DNA of 64,000 bases. Source: Olsenella uli. Its GTDB lineage: Bacteria > Actinomycetota > Coriobacteriia > Coriobacteriales > Atopobiaceae. Both the position numbers and the translations under genes were made by a program. The notes below the pieces were generated by a model, which was given only the letters and a program-made list of their open reading frames with translations, was not told the origin of the DNA and did not search any database. Where the stretch lies: assembly GCF_901212655.1 (NCBI RefSeq), contig NZ_CAAKON010000020.1, positions 123,722 through 187,721 of the forward strand, given 5' to 3'. Below, piece after piece: positions 62,140 through 64,000 of the stretch. Every line of letters starts with the position of its first letter. Position 1 is the stretch's first letter.

Positions 62140-62592
62140 CTACTGCTCGAGACCCTCGTTGATGGCGGCCACGATAGCGTCTGCGTCCTCGCTCTTCTGG
62201 ACCTTCTCGCAGAAGTCGTCGTGCATGAGCATGACGGCGATCTTGGAGAGGATGCGAAGCTGCTTGGTGCCGAGGTCTCCGTCTGGGATGAGCAGGGCAA
62301 TGGCGACGGTGACGGGGTTCTTGTCCATCGTCTCCCACTCGACCGGGTTGGCGAAGCGGGTGACGACGACGCAGGCCTCCTTGACGGAAGCGGACTTGCA
62401 GTGCGGAATGGCAAAGCCGCTCATCATGCCAGTGGAGCCCTCGGCCTCGCGCTTCTTGAGACCCTCGACGAGAGCAGCGGCGTCATCGCTCGCGCCAAGC
62501 TCAACGGCCTTGGAGGCTAGGAACTCAAGGGCCTCGTCACGAGTGGTGGCAGGGTTGTCAAGGAAAACGTGGGAAGCTTCGAGAATGGCCAT
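62140..62592 (-). CDS. PTS EIIA component, fructose/mannitol type
   Basis: A 150-residue cytoplasmic EIIA. The phosphorylated histidine is in SGFAIPHCKS (about residue 64). The overall pattern (TRDEALEFLASKAVELG, IALLIPDG, ILSKIAVMLM) fits the EIIA-Fru/Mtl superfamily (PTS_EIIA_2). It would pass phosphate from HPr to a sugar-specific EIIB that must be encoded elsewhere, or serve regulation. The ATG has GGGAG 5 nt upstream. fruK follows about 210 bp downstream. Confidence 0.9.
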   Translation of the reverse strand: MAILEASHVFLDNPATTRDEALEFLASKAVELGASDDAAALVEGLKKREAEGSTGMMSGFAIPHCKSASVKEACVVVTRFANPVEWETMDKNPVTVAIALLIPDGDLGTKQLRILSKIAVMLMHDDFCEKVQKSEDADAIVAAINEGLEQ

Positions 62593-62880
62593 GGCTACTC
62601 CCTCTCTCGACCCGGCATGCGCCGAGGCCTCGTCTGTACACATCGGTTTCATAGTACTCGCCCCGTGCGCGCTTCGCAAACATTTACTAGGCACTACCTG
62701 CAAGTTTATTCTCCCAAATGACTAGCGATTTGAGAACAAGTGAGCGGGGCGCGCGGCAGAAGGGCCTACGGCGATCAAGATGGAACCGTCCACGTGCCAT
62801 GAGCGCCCCACGCCGCCTCCCTAAGAGAAAGGGCCACCCGGATGGATGGCCCCAAGCAGAACCACGATGTTGACGCACAT
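62593..62880. other. Gene-free stretch upstream of EIIA, includes a terminator
   Basis: No gene seen. It should contain the EIIA promoter (minus strand) on the left and a minus-strand terminator at 62824-62852 on the right. Confidence 0.6.
62824..62852 (-). terminator. Terminator after the small-ORF remnant
   Basis: On the minus strand GGGCCATCC pairs with GGGTGGCCC (9 bp, one G-U) around ATCC and is followed by TTTCTCTT. Confidence 0.8.
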
Positions 62881-63066
62881 TTAGCTAAATTCATAGCTCA
62901 GGACCTCGGCATCGGCCCATGACTTGAGCGACTTTGCTCGCTCAAGTGAGAGTTCGATGGCTTTGTCGAGGTCCTTGCCGTGAAGGTCAGAATACCTGAC
63001 GTCGGCTGGGACGTCGAACGACTTGGACAGGTCCACCTCGACCGTCCTCACATCAGCCTTCGCCAT
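62881..63066 (-). CDS. Small hypothetical protein (61 residues)
   Basis: A short acidic/basic mixed protein beginning MAKADVRTVEVDLSKSF, with a helical C-terminus (LDKAIELSLERAKSLKSW). No family recognised. The ATG has AAGAGG about 10 nt upstream. It is the last of three small consecutive genes next to tRNA-Arg and has its own terminator, so expression is plausible. Confidence 0.45.
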   Translation of the reverse strand: MAKADVRTVEVDLSKSFDVPADVRYSDLHGKDLDKAIELSLERAKSLKSWADAEVLSYEFS

Positions 63067-63105
63067 GTTATCCCGCACCTCTTTTCAAAGTCTCTCATTG
63101 CCAGC

Positions 63106-63276
63106 TCAAGCGCTGACCTTGTCCCGTCGGGCCATTTTTGCTCGAAGCTTCTCCATCAGCTCGTCCGGCACCGGTCTGCGGTCGGGGTCTTCCCAGTGCC
63201 GGTCATCAACGCCCCACGCAGCGTCACCCGTGGCGTCAGCAACCGTTACCTTGACCCCGCTCTTATCTCCACGCAT
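63106..63276 (-). CDS. Small hypothetical protein (56 residues)
   Basis: A 57-codon frame overlapping the end of the upstream gene by 31 nt in another frame. It starts with ATG preceded by AAAGAGGTGG 5-8 nt upstream. The protein is charged, begins MRGDKSGVKVTVADATG and has a Lys/Arg-rich helical end. No family recognised. The overlap and good ribosome binding site argue that it is a real, coupled gene. Confidence 0.4.
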   Translation of the reverse strand: MRGDKSGVKVTVADATGDAAWGVDDRHWEDPDRRPVPDELMEKLRAKMARRDKVSA

Positions 63277-63569
63277 TGCATCCACCTCTTTCTGACGTTC
63301 TCATCGAGGAAGGCCCGACGGGCCATGTCCTCGGCCTCCCTGCTGTCGGACGTGAGTTCCTTCGACATCTGGAGCCATTCTACCAACCTGGCAAAGGCTC
63401 CCTCTCGCTTGCCGGGGAGAATGAGGTAGACCTTGCCGTTGTGCCCCGCGGGCCTGCCGGCGCTCCCCCAGATGCGCCCGGAGTAGGACTGCCCGCCGGT
63501 CCACCTGGTCCCGATGACCCTCCGCACGGCCGCGTCGTTGTAGGCGTTGAAGCCCTTGCCGAAGCCCAT
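63246..63569 (-). CDS. Small protein, possible phage head-protein fragment
   Basis: A 107-residue protein. The segment VIGTRWTGGQSYSGRIWGSAG resembles the W-x-G-x-x-Y/F-S-x-R-I-W motif of phage minor head (Mu gpF-like) proteins, but the usual helices after it are missing, so it may be a recombined remnant. The rest is not recognised. The ribosome binding site is weak. It stands just downstream of the tRNA-Arg terminator, a typical integration neighbourhood. Confidence 0.35.
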   Translation of the reverse strand: MGFGKGFNAYNDAAVRRVIGTRWTGGQSYSGRIWGSAGRPAGHNGKVYLILPGKREGAFARLVEWLQMSKELTSDSREAEDMARRAFLDENVRKRWMQCVEIRAGSR

Positions 63570-63634
63570 GGTCTCGGCATCGTAGAAATGAGCTGAAGTT
63601 GAACCTCCCCTGCAGGCCCTTCTCGATACGCAAA

Positions 63635-63665
63635 CAAAAAAGCCAGATGGCGTTTGCCACCCGGC
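63635..63665 (-). terminator. Terminator of tRNA-Arg
   Basis: On the minus strand GCCGGGTGGC pairs with GCCATCTGGC (10 bp with two G-U pairs) around AAAC and is followed by TTTTTTG. Confidence 0.88.
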
Positions 63666-63676
63666 CTCGAACTCGA

Positions 63677-63753
63677 TGGTGCGCCCTGAGCGATTCGAAC
63701 GCTCGACCGTCGGATTAGAAGTCCGGTGCTCTATCCAGCTGAGCTAAGGGCGC
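63677..63753 (-). tRNA. tRNA-Arg (anticodon TCT)
   Basis: On the minus strand the acceptor stem is GCGCCCT/AGGGCGC with discriminator A and encoded CCA. Anticodon loop CTTCTAA gives TCT. The T-arm CGTTCGAATCG is normal. Its 3' end faces the phage-like remnant. Confidence 0.96.
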
Positions 63754-63811
63754 GTACGTTCGGCGAGAATTCTAGCGCAAGGGCACCCGAAAAAATTTAT
63801 AAAATTCCCCC

Positions 63812-63840
63812 TTGCGCGGCCGCTGGCGTCTGTGCATAAT
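63812..63840 (+). promoter_or_regulatory. Promoter of tRNA-His
   Basis: TTGCGC and CATAAT are separated by 17 bp, about 33 bp upstream of the tRNA. Confidence 0.7.
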
Positions 63841-63872
63841 AAACGAGCTGCTTCGAGCAGTGGCAAACAGAT

Positions 63873-63949
63873 GGTGGGTGTAGCTCAGTTGGCAGAGCGA
63901 CGGACCGTGGCTCCGTAGGTCGAGGGTTCGAGCCCCTTCACCCACCCCA
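63873..63949 (+). tRNA. tRNA-His (anticodon GTG)
   Basis: Acceptor stem GTGGGTG/CACCCAC, with the extra G at -1 facing discriminator C, a hallmark of tRNA-His, and encoded CCA. Anticodon loop CCGTGGC gives GTG. Confidence 0.96.
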
Positions 63950-63972
63950 TCTTGCTACTATCGAAACAACAT

Positions 63973-64000
63973 GGATCGTTAGCTCAGCTGGTAGAGCAGG
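63973..64000 (+). tRNA. Truncated tRNA at window edge, probably tRNA-Lys
   Basis: GGATCGT followed by TAGCTCAGCTGGTAGAGCAG is a tRNA acceptor strand and D-arm. The window ends before the anticodon. GGxTCGTTAGCTCAGCTGGTAGAGC is most often seen in tRNA-Lys, so that identity is tentative. Confidence 0.75.

Overview
The window looks like a chromosomal segment of an anaerobic, high-GC Gram-positive actinobacterium, most likely class Coriobacteriia (Atopobiaceae, Olsenella-like). Supporting this are uniformly GC-rich codon usage, a SUF-only iron-sulfur operon in the order C-B-D-S-U, the fermentative enzyme AdhE, formyl-THF synthetase with a separate FchA, an iron-sulfur L-serine dehydratase, frequent GTG/TTG starts, and tRNA genes that encode CCA. 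The lineage is an inference from gene content; no rRNA is present.

Layout. 1-630: 5' part of a sodium/bile-acid-symporter-family transporter (minus). 886-6692: suf operon (sufC, sufB, sufD, sufS, sufU and an Rrf2 regulator), preceded by a 40-bp-period tandem repeat. 7022-12791: NlpC/P60 wall hydrolase, class II aldolase, flavodoxin-like protein, fchA-folD and an APH-like kinase. 12955-15570: adhE. 16019-20716: a Cys/Met-enzyme-like fragment, thrS with a candidate Thr-rich leader peptide and attenuator, a zinc-ribbon membrane protein, and folC. 20788-23842: formate-type channel, a chimeric remnant of fchA and folD, and fhs. 24109-25224: a PucR/CdaR-like regulator.

25313-33951 is an accessory island. 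It holds a single-polypeptide Type ISP restriction-modification enzyme with an adjoining DEDDh exonuclease-BRCT gene (two frameshifts), a divergent HTH/ImmA pair, and a DUF4417 gene followed by a possible toxin/immunity pair. 34159-41373 is a complete-looking non-phosphorylative L-fucose catabolic locus (aldolase, mutarotase, lactonase, permease, dehydrogenase, dehydratase) with a divergent IclR regulator; the dehydratase gene carries a 1-nt frameshift.

41381-52188: 5-formyl-THF cyclo-ligase, valS, brnQ, sdaAA, sdaAB, a TRIC-family channel, clpX, clpP and tig, all on the minus strand. 52371-64000: tRNA-Leu, a transglutaminase-domain protein, gdhA, tRNA-Pro and tRNA-Gly, a diacylglycerol-kinase-family gene, ptsI/ptsH, fruK with a fructose-type EIIA, a small phage-like remnant beside tRNA-Arg, tRNA-His and a truncated tRNA (probably Lys).

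How the genes fit together. Fhs, FchA, FolD, FolC, formyl-THF cyclo-ligase and the formate channel form a one-carbon module. SUF proteins supply clusters to enzymes such as serine dehydratase. EI and HPr feed the fructose-type EIIA/FruK branch. The fucose locus should yield pyruvate and L-lactaldehyde, and AdhE is a conceivable but unproven sink for the aldehyde. Three single-base differences in short G/C runs break otherwise intact genes, so real decay and assembly error both need to be considered.
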